57,702 nucleotides of DNA from contig JAFQEY010000089.1 in NCBI GenBank assembly GCA_017398765.1, positions 1 through 57,702 on the forward strand, given 5' to 3'. The position numbers and the translations under genes are program-made. This document shows positions 10,301 to 17,691 of the stretch, one piece after another. Positions within the stretch are counted from its first letter, which is position 1; every line of letters begins with the position of its first letter. This stretch comes from Akkermansia sp. Lineage in GTDB: Bacteria > Verrucomicrobiota > Verrucomicrobiia > Verrucomicrobiales > Akkermansiaceae. Under the pieces are notes generated by a model that saw nothing but the letters and a program-made list of their open reading frames with translations, did no database searches and was not told the DNA's origin.

Positions 10301-13106
10301 CCGCTTCACCGCCTGGAAAAAAGCTCAGCTCTCCAACTTCATCTTCCGCTTCTTCGGCGTCCGCAAGGCTCGCAAATACCTGCAGGTACTCGCCTTCAGT
10401 ACCCGGCAACCCGACTGCCGCAATGATTTTGAGCGTTTACTCGCCATGAAAGCTGCCGCAGGTGACATCCACCGCACCGCCACGCCTGACATGGAGCCCC
10501 TGCTCAGCGGCACAGATACCACGCCTGAGCAGCTGGCACACGCCCGCAGCATGGCAGCACATGCAGCCGCTCCCACGCTGCCTCCGGCTACGGTGCAGCA
10601 CTTGCTGGGTTCCCCAGAGTTGCAGGAATCCCTGCGCCCGCTGCTGAATACCCGAAAACAGCTCAATGAGGCTTACGCCTCCCTGGAGCAGGAGATTTCT
10701 GCGCTGATTCATTGCCCGGTAGCAAACTTACCGCAACAGGGTTCCGACTGGAGCTGCCTGCTGCAGCTGCGCTCCCGCTGGAGAGAGCTGACCCTCCGCA
10801 ACAAAGCGGCTGAGGAAGCCCGCCTGGCCGGGGCCGCTGAACTGGCAGAGCAACTGGCGGATGAACGGGTCGCGCCGGAACAGCTCCGGGATGCCCTCTG
10901 CGTCAATCTTGCCCGCCGCCGACTCCGCGCCGCTGCAGACAGTATCCCCGCCATCAACGAGTTCACCCCACGGGCGCATGAGGATACCATCTCCCGCTAC
11001 ACCGCGCAGGATGCCGATTTAATGAGGCTCACCACGTCTCATGTGCGCGAACTGCTGGCGGAACGCGCCGCCGGCATTGCTCAGCACGGGCGTGAAGTAG
11101 CCATCCTCCAGCGGGAAATTGCCAAACAGCGTGCCCACATGCCGCTCAGAAAACTGCTGGAAGCCGTGCCGAACGCCACAGCTCTGCTCAAACCCTGCAT
11201 GCTCATGAGCCCGCTCTCCGTGGCTCAATACCTCACCCCGGAATCCGCTCCCTTTGACGTGGTTATCTTTGACGAAGCCTCGCAGATTCCTGTCTGGGAT
11301 GCCATCGGTGCCCTGGCGCGCGGTAAAAACGCCATCGTGGTGGGTGACCCGCGCCAGATGCCGCCCACCGGCTTCTTTACCCGCAGCAAAGAAGATGCGG
11401 ATGATGATAGCGAGGTGGAGCATGATATGGAGAGCATTCTGGATGAGTGCCGCGCCTGCGGTATCCCGGAAATGAACCTCAGCTGGCACTACCGCAGCAA
11501 GGCAGAAAGCCTCATCTCCTTCTCCAACCACCGATACTACGAAGGGAGACTGACCACTTTCCCCGCCCCGGTCTCCACCGATACCGCCCTGCAATATCAC
11601 TATGTGGAAAACGCTGTTTACCAACGCGGAGCCGGCAAACGAATCAACCCGGCAGAAGCGCGCGCGCTCGTTCAGCACGTGCTGAGCACTCTGCGCAACC
11701 CTGATTTCCGATATACGGAGGCCACCAGCATCGGTATTGTCACCTTCAATATCCAACAGCAGCGACTCATTGAAGATATGCTGGAAGAGGAACGCGCCAG
11801 GGATGAATCTCTGGAACCCTTCTTCGCAGAAGCCAACAGTGAACCCATCTTTGTGAAGAACCTCGAAAACGTGCAGGGAGATGAACGAGGGGTCATCTAC
11901 TTCTCCACCACCTACGGCCCGGATGAGCAAGGGATTATTTCCATGAACTTCGGCCCGCTCAATCTGGTGGGCGGAGAACGCCGACTCAACGTAGCCATCA
12001 CCCGCGCCCGCAACGGCATGCACGTGTTCACCGCCCTCAAACCGGAGGACATCAACCTCAACCGCACGCGCGCACAGGGGGCTGCGGACTTCCGGGGCTT
12101 CCTCGAATGTGCTCGCATGGGAGCGGAAAAATACTTTCTCTCCCGGCTCACCGAAAAATCGAAAACAGAGAGACTGTCTCAGGTTATCAGCCGCGGTCTG
12201 GAGCAACTTGGCTGGCGGTGCAGTCTCAATCCGGGCGTATCCGGCTACAGTGTTGATATAGCGGTTCACCACCCGGAGTTCCCGGATACCATGCTGGCAG
12301 GCATTGTGTCTGACGGGCCGGGCTATGCAACTGCCAACACCGCCCGTGACCGAGATGTGCTGCGCGGCAGCGTCATGGGCATTCTGGGCTGGAGACTGCT
12401 GCGGCTCTGGGTGCTGGATTGGTGGCGCAACCCACAGGCTTGCCTGAGTAGCGTGGATACCCAGTTGCGCGAATGGGTAGCCGCCGGGCCACCAGAACCG
12501 CCACAGCTGCCCTCCCTGCTGCCGGAGGGGGATGAAACACCCGGTGAATCACCGCATTCCGACCGAGAAGAAACACCCGAGCCCGGACTGCCTGCAGCCC
12601 CGGCTCCCGTGGGTGAGGAATACGGCGAATACACCCACGAGCTGCCCCACCTGAGCCGCATTCAGGACCACACCCTGGTCAACAGGCTGTTGGAGTTGGT
12701 GCAGATGGAAGGTCCCGTGTTGCAAAGCCGCCTCATCACCCGCATCGGCAAACTCTCCGGCACCGTCATGAACGCCTCCGCCCGCACCTTGCTCACCTCC
12801 AAAATCGAGTACCTGCTGCGCACCGGAAAACTGGCAGCGGCTCCGGAGCCTACGCCTGACGGCGTGACTGACCGCTCCCTGTACCTGCCGGAAAGCCCCG
12901 CCGTGAAGCTCCGCACCCGCGGCTCCCGCGACTGGGCGGAAATTCCTGCCTCCGAATTCCGCCTGTTGGCAGAACAACTGCGGGCACACCTCTGCTGCCT
13001 TAACGGCTGTGATGAGCACCTGCGCGCCATCATGTCCTTTTACCTCATCACCCGCATGAACAAAAAGTTCCGCGATTTCATCCTCAGAATTCTTCAAATC
13101 AGCTGA
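7338..13106 (+). CDS. DUF4011/DUF3320-type superfamily 1 helicase with transglutaminase-like and nuclease-like domains
   Basis: A 1922-residue multidomain protein. (1) N-terminal region with a transglutaminase/papain-like motif: GCGTCLDTTLMLAALV with Cys217 and GHAYLGVML with His243, then a Glu in LLLLETTQVTD. (2) DUF4011-like region from about residue 375 (WQLKLLDLSLRNNLLNTR). (3) UPF1-like SF1 helicase: Walker A GPPGTGKS at 699-706, Walker B DEAS at 1312-1315, GDPRQMPPT, and motif VI AITRAR near 1553. A long alpha-helical insertion separates the Walker boxes. (4) PD-(D/E)XK region about 1600-1695 with Asp1640; the usual ExDG is read here as Val1657-Ser-Asp-Gly. (5) DUF3320-like C-terminus from about 1755. 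Family members are usually uncharacterised; roles in nucleic-acid surveillance or defence are inference. It stands alone with its own promoter. Confidence 0.88.
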   Translation: MVSVTLSPLTLKHVSVLTLQNGIYPVPEAELLSDAELSDITVEVHCIPEYIQPQVYRVEKLPAGTAQRIAIPSVHYEHEKLMQLTEPVTGCVKMTVKCGDAVLAETEQALHWHPYDTWVGGHRFPELLAALVRPNDAAIDTLLTRAAKELKKHGVTPGWNGYALPRSGIINRLHAIWNTVSASGITYALPPQSWTDDGLGQRVRLPSAILSKGCGTCLDTTLMLAALVAQAGFNPIVILVQGHAYLGVMLRDNSLPTAIARDAAGIRNLLQLEELLLLETTQVTDNGTGSPVSFTEAQATGRENIMKLTDSDYFLALDIVRIWATGIHPISDTRQEALKADFHPGTESVPATEDAFLPEETAAQLEEAESLIELRPRTRMETWQLKLLDLSLRNNLLNTRLGSSRQIGLCIPNVAEFEDKIVRGTAFRIKPIPETITTQPAREKSDCPTQRLTQLQRELSTEMFRKNELLATDGKKAHTDEQLRRSLQSIYLAARHDLEESGSNTLYLACGFLKWYRRGDDDKALLAPVLLIPVKLTRPSVKAGFTLRGADEDTRINLTLLELLKTEFSLRIPELEGDLPTDTNGLDVPQIFTLLRRAIRELPGWEVTEDCSLGIFSFTKYLMWKDMTDRRDALLKNPVVAHIASGERGTFPKQTDFPDPSTLDAEVDPRKVFTPLSADSSQLSAVLAAARGKSFVLIGPPGTGKSQTIANMIAHCLGHGKTVLFVAEKSAALSVVHRRLKRIGLAEYCLELHSSKANKKDAIAQFRSAITAATRPTGKTDWGSTVDTMAALRHTLNLLPHELHRPQSDGTSLYDDICLLAEQGDLPVFTPTADSPLSLTAARRTELCALADKLALYHTPVADMLRGAAAAVSTTSYTFEWEEKLAAVLQQLIELRHRADENYSEITAAISPETADLPPEATYALSSLLNGLALLKSGDYSCLCPARAHDTLTRMEKVVNAAALYREQAAGLSLPYPAAAVNDAELELRFTAWKKAQLSNFIFRFFGVRKARKYLQVLAFSTRQPDCRNDFERLLAMKAAAGDIHRTATPDMEPLLSGTDTTPEQLAHARSMAAHAAAPTLPPATVQHLLGSPELQESLRPLLNTRKQLNEAYASLEQEISALIHCPVANLPQQGSDWSCLLQLRSRWRELTLRNKAAEEARLAGAAELAEQLADERVAPEQLRDALCVNLARRRLRAAADSIPAINEFTPRAHEDTISRYTAQDADLMRLTTSHVRELLAERAAGIAQHGREVAILQREIAKQRAHMPLRKLLEAVPNATALLKPCMLMSPLSVAQYLTPESAPFDVVIFDEASQIPVWDAIGALARGKNAIVVGDPRQMPPTGFFTRSKEDADDDSEVEHDMESILDECRACGIPEMNLSWHYRSKAESLISFSNHRYYEGRLTTFPAPVSTDTALQYHYVENAVYQRGAGKRINPAEARALVQHVLSTLRNPDFRYTEATSIGIVTFNIQQQRLIEDMLEEERARDESLEPFFAEANSEPIFVKNLENVQGDERGVIYFSTTYGPDEQGIISMNFGPLNLVGGERRLNVAITRARNGMHVFTALKPEDINLNRTRAQGAADFRGFLECARMGAEKYFLSRLTEKSKTERLSQVISRGLEQLGWRCSLNPGVSGYSVDIAVHHPEFPDTMLAGIVSDGPGYATANTARDRDVLRGSVMGILGWRLLRLWVLDWWRNPQACLSSVDTQLREWVAAGPPEPPQLPSLLPEGDETPGESPHSDREETPEPGLPAAPAPVGEEYGEYTHELPHLSRIQDHTLVNRLLELVQMEGPVLQSRLITRIGKLSGTVMNASARTLLTSKIEYLLRTGKLAAAPEPTPDGVTDRSLYLPESPAVKLRTRGSRDWAEIPASEFRLLAEQLRAHLCCLNGCDEHLRAIMSFYLITRMNKKFRDFILRILQIS

Positions 13107-13140
13107 AAAAACAGGTGGCGAGGAACTACCACGCCACCTG
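13105..13140 (-). terminator. Rho-independent terminator of the quinone reductase gene
   Basis: A perfect 9-bp stem (13112-13120 with 13132-13140) and an 11-nt loop. On the minus strand it is followed by a T-run whose template overlaps the last bases of the helicase gene. There is no T-run on the plus strand, so it serves the leftward gene. Confidence 0.75.
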
Positions 13141-13176
13141 CAAGGTGAATGACTGAGAACCGGGAGCAAGCGGGAA

Positions 13177-13710
13177 TCAACAGCCCTGCAGCAGATTTAC
13201 CAACCGTTCGGCATGCTCTGCAGATTTGCGGTTGATTTCCGCCAACAAGGACGCATCCTGTCGCATATCATAGGAAACAGCCCCCGTTGCCACCGCTCCC
13301 ACGTACTCCATTCCCGTGAACTGTGCTGCGGCTCGCAGGAAAAGAAAACACTCATCAAAATTCACCGCGTCCAGCGGTGCCCCGGTCGTGTAGGAAAGCA
13401 CCAGTTTCTTGCCATGAAGCTTGTCCCCCTGAGAACCGTGGGAGAAGCCGTGCAGGAATGTCTGCTCCATCCAACGGTGCAGAATGGACGGTGCAGAGAA
13501 CCAGAACACGGGGAATTGCAGCACGATGACATCTGCCCAGAGCAGCTTTTCCTGCTCAGCCGCCGCATCAATGGCAAAGTCGGGATAAAGACTGTCCAAG
13601 TGTACCTGCCGACTCTGCGGCAGCTTCTCTGCCAGGGTATCAAGTATTCTCTTATTCGCCACGGAGTCGTTCAAATCCGTGTGTCCGGATACAATGAGGA
13701 TATTTTTCAT
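13177..13710 (-). CDS. NAD(P)H-dependent oxidoreductase, MdaB/KefF-like flavodoxin fold
   Basis: A 177-residue cytosolic flavoprotein of the NAD(P)H:quinone oxidoreductase group. It starts MKNILIVSGHTDLNDSVANK, the phosphate-binding loop of the flavodoxin-like fold. LQFPVFWFSAPSILHRWMEQ follows and is the conserved family core that contacts flavin. LVLSYTTGAP corresponds to the next flavin-contact loop. Such enzymes reduce quinones and other electrophiles by two electrons. The length is normal for the KefF/YwrO/MdaB branch; the physiological substrate cannot be assigned. It lies between the helicase (convergent) and the transglutaminase-like membrane protein (same strand, 70-nt gap). Confidence 0.85.
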   Translation of the reverse strand: MKNILIVSGHTDLNDSVANKRILDTLAEKLPQSRQVHLDSLYPDFAIDAAAEQEKLLWADVIVLQFPVFWFSAPSILHRWMEQTFLHGFSHGSQGDKLHGKKLVLSYTTGAPLDAVNFDECFLFLRAAAQFTGMEYVGAVATGAVSYDMRQDASLLAEINRKSAEHAERLVNLLQGC

Positions 13711-13780
13711 ATAAGCTTGACGTTATTACTTGTTTTGAAGTTCAATTCCTGTCGGTTTCACGCCGGGAACGGGTTGATAT

Positions 13781-16069
13781 TTACTCACTTTTCTTGGCAT
13801 TCTTGAGGCGTTCGTCCGCATCAGTTGCAATCTTGGTAGCTTTTTTGGCGTTTTCCGCATTGGCGTAAAGCTGAGCTACCTGTTTCTGGATAGACACTTC
13901 CTTGGTCAGCTTGAAATAGTCTCCGCCGCCGGAGCGAATTTCCTTTTCAAAGAGCTTTTCCACTTCCTTGGCCAGCTGAGCCCAGTCGCGCTTGGTAGCC
14001 CCGGCCGTCTCATAGGACTTGATGCACTGCCCGAGCAGCTGTCCGAATACATCTCCCCGCTTGGTGTAGCCCTTGAGTTCCTTTCTGTAGAGGTTGTAAA
14101 GCCCGCGGATATCCTTATTTTCCGCCAGCATGGAAGCCTGACGGCCAATGGCTTCCACCACGAGATCACTGCGCTCTTCTCCCCCGTTACGGCGGAGCTG
14201 ACGGAGGCTGCGATCCATAGCCTGTTTCTTACCGGTGGCAGAGCGGTCACTGATGATGTATTTGTCCTCCACCTCAGCGGCAATATCTGTCAGTTCTGTA
14301 TTCTTGCGGCTCTGAACCCCCAGGGAGTTGTAGATGCGGCGCCACTCGCTCATCTCCACTTCTGAACCACCCTTCTGCCCGAGCATTTCCACAAGATTAC
14401 TCCAGGCGGCTGTCAGGGTGGGGAAAGCCCCGGCGACATAGCGAGCCGCGCCGCGAGCCTCATCCACATTGCCGTTACTGAGCAGGAAGCGGGAGAGGGC
14501 AATACAGTCCGCCGCGCCGTCATACTGCCCGGGCTTCTCTTTCTTCGTCTGAAGCAGGAGCATGGATTCATGATGCCAGCGACCGGAGCAGGGATTGGCA
14601 TAGGTACCGGTCTTGTAACCGTAGGAGTTGGTCTGGTTCCACTGCGTATCCGTATCGTGGGAAACCACCCAGGCGTGCGGTCCGCGGTCACCATCCCCCA
14701 CGGCATACACGGCGGGAATCCCCATCACCTTAGCCGTGTTGGCGGAAAAATATGCCTGGTCACGGCAAACCCCGCCCTCTTTCCGAATTTCTGCAAAGGT
14801 ATAGTGAGTATAGGGGTCCTTACCGTTTTTAGCGCGCTCCATGAGGTAGCGGATGGAGTTATAGGCTTTGCTTGCCCAGGAGGGGCGGTCATAACTGAGG
14901 TTCTTTTCCACCCATTCGAACTCGGAGCGGGTCAGGCGGGCATCCACCACAAAGAGCAGCTTGGCCACACTCATCTTCTTTACATCCGTAAGCAGCTTCC
15001 GTTTGCTATCCCGCAGGCGGAAATATTCAAAGACCTCCGGCATGGAGAGCACCGGGGTTTTGGGGTTGCGCATACTGCCGTTGGACTGCGCCGTGCCGGG
15101 ATTCACCAGCGAGCAGGCAATGGCAAGATTCAGATACTTGGAGCGCTCACGCTCCGGGGTGGCCAGCCATATCTTGTAAAGCATCTGAATGGACCACGCC
15201 GTATTCTGCGGGCGACCCTCCTGCAGCATGTAGTTCTGGATAAAAGCATGCAGCGGGCGGCTGCGGTCATTCACCAACCAGCGGATAAACTCACGCCCCT
15301 TTTCCGGGCTGCCTCCTTTAATGGCGGTGGCATCCTCCGGGTGGGTGATGGCTCGCAAACCGGATTCCCCGGCGTAGTTGATAAGGGTGCAAAGCTCCAC
15401 TGAGTTCATGAGATTGCGGGATGAGCGGTAGGCGTGGTAATTGAGCTTTTCGCCACTGCCGCCCAGCAACCCGCGCACTGCCTCCACGGTCTTTTGGGTA
15501 AACGCCTTGGAAAACTCGTCATAATTTCCTTCCTTGAGCAGATTTTCCAGCATGGCGGCAAATTTTTCCCTGTCCTCGCGGGAGACAGTGCCGGTCAAAT
15601 CCACAGAATCATCATAATCCCCCTTTTCCGGTTCAGCGGGAGGCTCCGGCTCATCCGGTTCCTCATCCGGTTCTTCCTGTTGTTCCTGCTCGCGGCGGCG
15701 GCGAGCCTCTTCCTCCTCAGCTCTGCGGCGAGCCTCTTCCTCCTCAGCTTTACGCCGAGCCTCCTCCTCCGCAGCTTTGCGGCGGGCTTCCTCCTCAGCC
15801 TTCAGCCGTTCCTGCTCCGCTTTTTCGCGAGCACGGCGCTCAGCCTCCTCCTTAGCCTTGCGGGCTTTTTCGGCGCGGGCTGCCTCACGGGCTTTTGCCT
15901 CCTTTTCCAGACGTATTCTTTCTTTTTCCTGCTCGGTGTAATAATAATAACACCCCCCGCCTACGGCAAGTATCAGTAACAGCAGAATGATGATACCACC
16001 ATTTCCGCCGGATTTTTTCTTAGGACGGGAAGACGATGAAGAGGGGCGGGTAGAACGTTTCTGTGCCAT
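13781..16069 (-). CDS. Membrane-anchored coiled-coil protein with transglutaminase-like domain
   Basis: A 762-residue protein of unknown role. A basic, Ser/Lys-rich cytosolic N-terminus precedes one membrane helix (about residues 25-40). Residues about 45-135 are an uninterrupted Glu/Ala/Arg/Lys helix of TolA type, then an acidic Pro-rich linker (EEPDEEPDEPEPPAEPEKG). The rest is helical. It includes a transglutaminase-like core with GGVCRDQAYF (Cys435), RGPHAWV (His465) and WNQTNSYGY, which supplies the third polar residue. The catalytic triad therefore looks intact, so a cysteine-protease-like or cross-linking activity in the periplasm is possible. Substrates are unknown. The TolA-like stalk could span the periplasm. 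The predicted promoter would start transcription at the ATG itself. Confidence 0.75.
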   Translation of the reverse strand: MAQKRSTRPSSSSSRPKKKSGGNGGIIILLLLILAVGGGCYYYYTEQEKERIRLEKEAKAREAARAEKARKAKEEAERRAREKAEQERLKAEEEARRKAAEEEARRKAEEEEARRRAEEEEARRRREQEQQEEPDEEPDEPEPPAEPEKGDYDDSVDLTGTVSREDREKFAAMLENLLKEGNYDEFSKAFTQKTVEAVRGLLGGSGEKLNYHAYRSSRNLMNSVELCTLINYAGESGLRAITHPEDATAIKGGSPEKGREFIRWLVNDRSRPLHAFIQNYMLQEGRPQNTAWSIQMLYKIWLATPERERSKYLNLAIACSLVNPGTAQSNGSMRNPKTPVLSMPEVFEYFRLRDSKRKLLTDVKKMSVAKLLFVVDARLTRSEFEWVEKNLSYDRPSWASKAYNSIRYLMERAKNGKDPYTHYTFAEIRKEGGVCRDQAYFSANTAKVMGIPAVYAVGDGDRGPHAWVVSHDTDTQWNQTNSYGYKTGTYANPCSGRWHHESMLLLQTKKEKPGQYDGAADCIALSRFLLSNGNVDEARGAARYVAGAFPTLTAAWSNLVEMLGQKGGSEVEMSEWRRIYNSLGVQSRKNTELTDIAAEVEDKYIISDRSATGKKQAMDRSLRQLRRNGGEERSDLVVEAIGRQASMLAENKDIRGLYNLYRKELKGYTKRGDVFGQLLGQCIKSYETAGATKRDWAQLAKEVEKLFEKEIRSGGGDYFKLTKEVSIQKQVAQLYANAENAKKATKIATDADERLKNAKKSE

Positions 16070-16075
16070 GCACTT

Positions 16076-16103
16076 ATGCTATCTGATTGTTGCGCCAAGT
16101 AAA
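16076..16103 (-). promoter_or_regulatory. Promoter of the transglutaminase-like membrane protein
   Basis: On the minus strand TTTACT (16103-16098), a 16-bp spacer and TAGCAT (16081-16076). The predicted start is at 16069, the A of the start codon (leaderless). Confidence 0.5.
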
Positions 16104-16176
16104 GAAAAAAAAGCCGCCTTCTCATATTTTCTGCCACGAAGCCCGGAACATTAAATGTTGCCCGGCTCGTTTAAGC

Positions 16177-16205
16177 TTGCCAAATCAGCCGTTTAATGCT
16201 ATGCT
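16177..16205 (+). promoter_or_regulatory. Promoter of purB
   Basis: TTGCCA (16177-16182), a 17-bp spacer and TATGCT (16200-16205). The leader is about 49 nt. It carries a perfect 10-bp palindrome, GGTTGCAACC (16224-16233), which could be an operator, and an AGAGAG ribosome-binding sequence before the ATG. Confidence 0.65.
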
Positions 16206-16260
16206 GCGCGCGCACCCGGGCAGGGTTGCAACCACCTTCAACCACGTTTTCAAGAGAGTT

Positions 16261-17685
16261 ATGAACGCTATTCCGAATGTACTGGCCGGTCGTTACGCCT
16301 CCGAGGCCATGAAATCCATCTGGTCCGCTGAGGGTCGCATCGTTTTGGAGCGCGAGTTCTGGATTGCCGTGATGAAAGCCCAGAAGGATCTTGGGCTGGA
16401 TATCCCGCAGGAAGCCATCGATGCCTACGAAAGCGTCAAAACTCAGGTGGATGTGGACTCCATCAACGCCCGCGAGCGTGTAACCCGCCATGATGTGAAA
16501 GCCCGTATTGAGGAGTTCTGTGACCTGGCCGGGCACCAGCACATCCACAAGGGCATGACCAGCCGTGACCTCACGGAAAACGTGGAGCAGCTGCAGATCT
16601 GGCGTGCCATGAACATTATCCGTGACAAGGCCGTGGCCGTGTTGGACCGCATGGCCAAGTGCGCCGGCGGTTGGCGCGATCTGGTGCTGGCAGCACGTAC
16701 TCACAATGTGGCGGCTCAGGCAAGCACTCTGGGCAAACGTGTAGCCATGTTTGGCGAGGAGATTGTTCACTGGGCCTGGGCCTGGGTCAGCATCATGGAG
16801 CGTTACCGCGTGCGTGGGCTGAAAGGTGCCGTGGGTACCCAGCTGGACCAGCTTTCTCTCTTTGCCAAGAACGCTGATACCGTGCGGCAGTTAGAGGAGC
16901 GCATCTGCGCCCACCTCGGCATTGCTTCCAAGTGGATGAATGTGGGACAGGTGTACCCCCGCTCGCTGGACTTCGAGGTCATTTCCGGTCTGGTGGGACT
17001 TTCCAGCGGCCCGAGCAGCTTCTGCAAGACCTGGCGGCTCATGGTGGGGCATGAGCTGGTGACGGAGGGATTTGCCAAGGGGCAGACAGGCTCCAGTGCC
17101 ATGCCGCACAAGATGAACCCCCGCTCCTGCGAACGCGTGAACGGCTTCCACGCCATTCTGAAGGGACATTTGAGCATGATTGGCGGCATCATCGGCGATC
17201 AGTGGAATGAGGGCGACGTGTCCTGCTCCGTGGTGCGCCGCTGCGTACTGCCGGATGCCTTCATGGCTGCCGACGGACTGTTTGAAACCTTCCTGACAGT
17301 GCTGGATCAGATGGGAGTCTATGAACCCGTGGTGCGCACAGAGCTGAACCGCTACTTGCCGTTCCTGATGACCACAACTATCATGATGGCTGCTGTGAAA
17401 CGCGGCGTGGGGCGCGAAGAGGCGCATGAGGTTATCAAGGAGCACGCCGTTGCCGTTTCAGACGATTTGCGGCATGGTGCCATTTCTCAGAATGACCTGC
17501 TGGATCGCTTGGGAGCAGATACCCGACTGAAACTGACACGTGCAGAAATTCAGGAGATTTATGATGCCAACGCCGGGGACACCGGCATGGCCGCTCAGCA
17601 GGTAGATGCCTTTGTCGGCATGGTGCGTGAGCTGGCTGAGCGCTACCCTGAGGGTGTGGGCTACACCCCGGGTGCCATTCTTTGA
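16261..17685 (+). CDS. purB: Adenylosuccinate lyase
   Basis: Catalyses two fumarate-releasing steps of purine synthesis: SAICAR to AICAR and adenylosuccinate to AMP. The open frame extends upstream to 16087, but the promoter lies inside that extension. The family sequence begins at MNAIPNVLAGRYAS, so the start is set at 16261 and the product is 474 residues. The fumarase/aspartase superfamily signature SSAMPHKMNP lies at about 278-287 and includes the mobile active-site Ser. HKGMTSRDLTEN near residue 100 supplies the conserved Thr-Ser pair, and RTHNVAAQASTLGKR is the next conserved block. A ribosome-binding sequence sits just before the ATG. The glycosidase gene follows after 6 nt. Confidence 0.96.
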   Translation: MNAIPNVLAGRYASEAMKSIWSAEGRIVLEREFWIAVMKAQKDLGLDIPQEAIDAYESVKTQVDVDSINARERVTRHDVKARIEEFCDLAGHQHIHKGMTSRDLTENVEQLQIWRAMNIIRDKAVAVLDRMAKCAGGWRDLVLAARTHNVAAQASTLGKRVAMFGEEIVHWAWAWVSIMERYRVRGLKGAVGTQLDQLSLFAKNADTVRQLEERICAHLGIASKWMNVGQVYPRSLDFEVISGLVGLSSGPSSFCKTWRLMVGHELVTEGFAKGQTGSSAMPHKMNPRSCERVNGFHAILKGHLSMIGGIIGDQWNEGDVSCSVVRRCVLPDAFMAADGLFETFLTVLDQMGVYEPVVRTELNRYLPFLMTTTIMMAAVKRGVGREEAHEVIKEHAVAVSDDLRHGAISQNDLLDRLGADTRLKLTRAEIQEIYDANAGDTGMAAQQVDAFVGMVRELAERYPEGVGYTPGAIL

Positions 17686-17691
17686 TTCCGC

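Noticed and set aside
7338..16069. A multi-gene defence operon around the giant helicase
   Set aside because: The helicase has its own promoter, and its neighbours are a quinone reductase and a membrane protein on the opposite strand. No methylase, toxin, integrase or other defence gene is adjacent.
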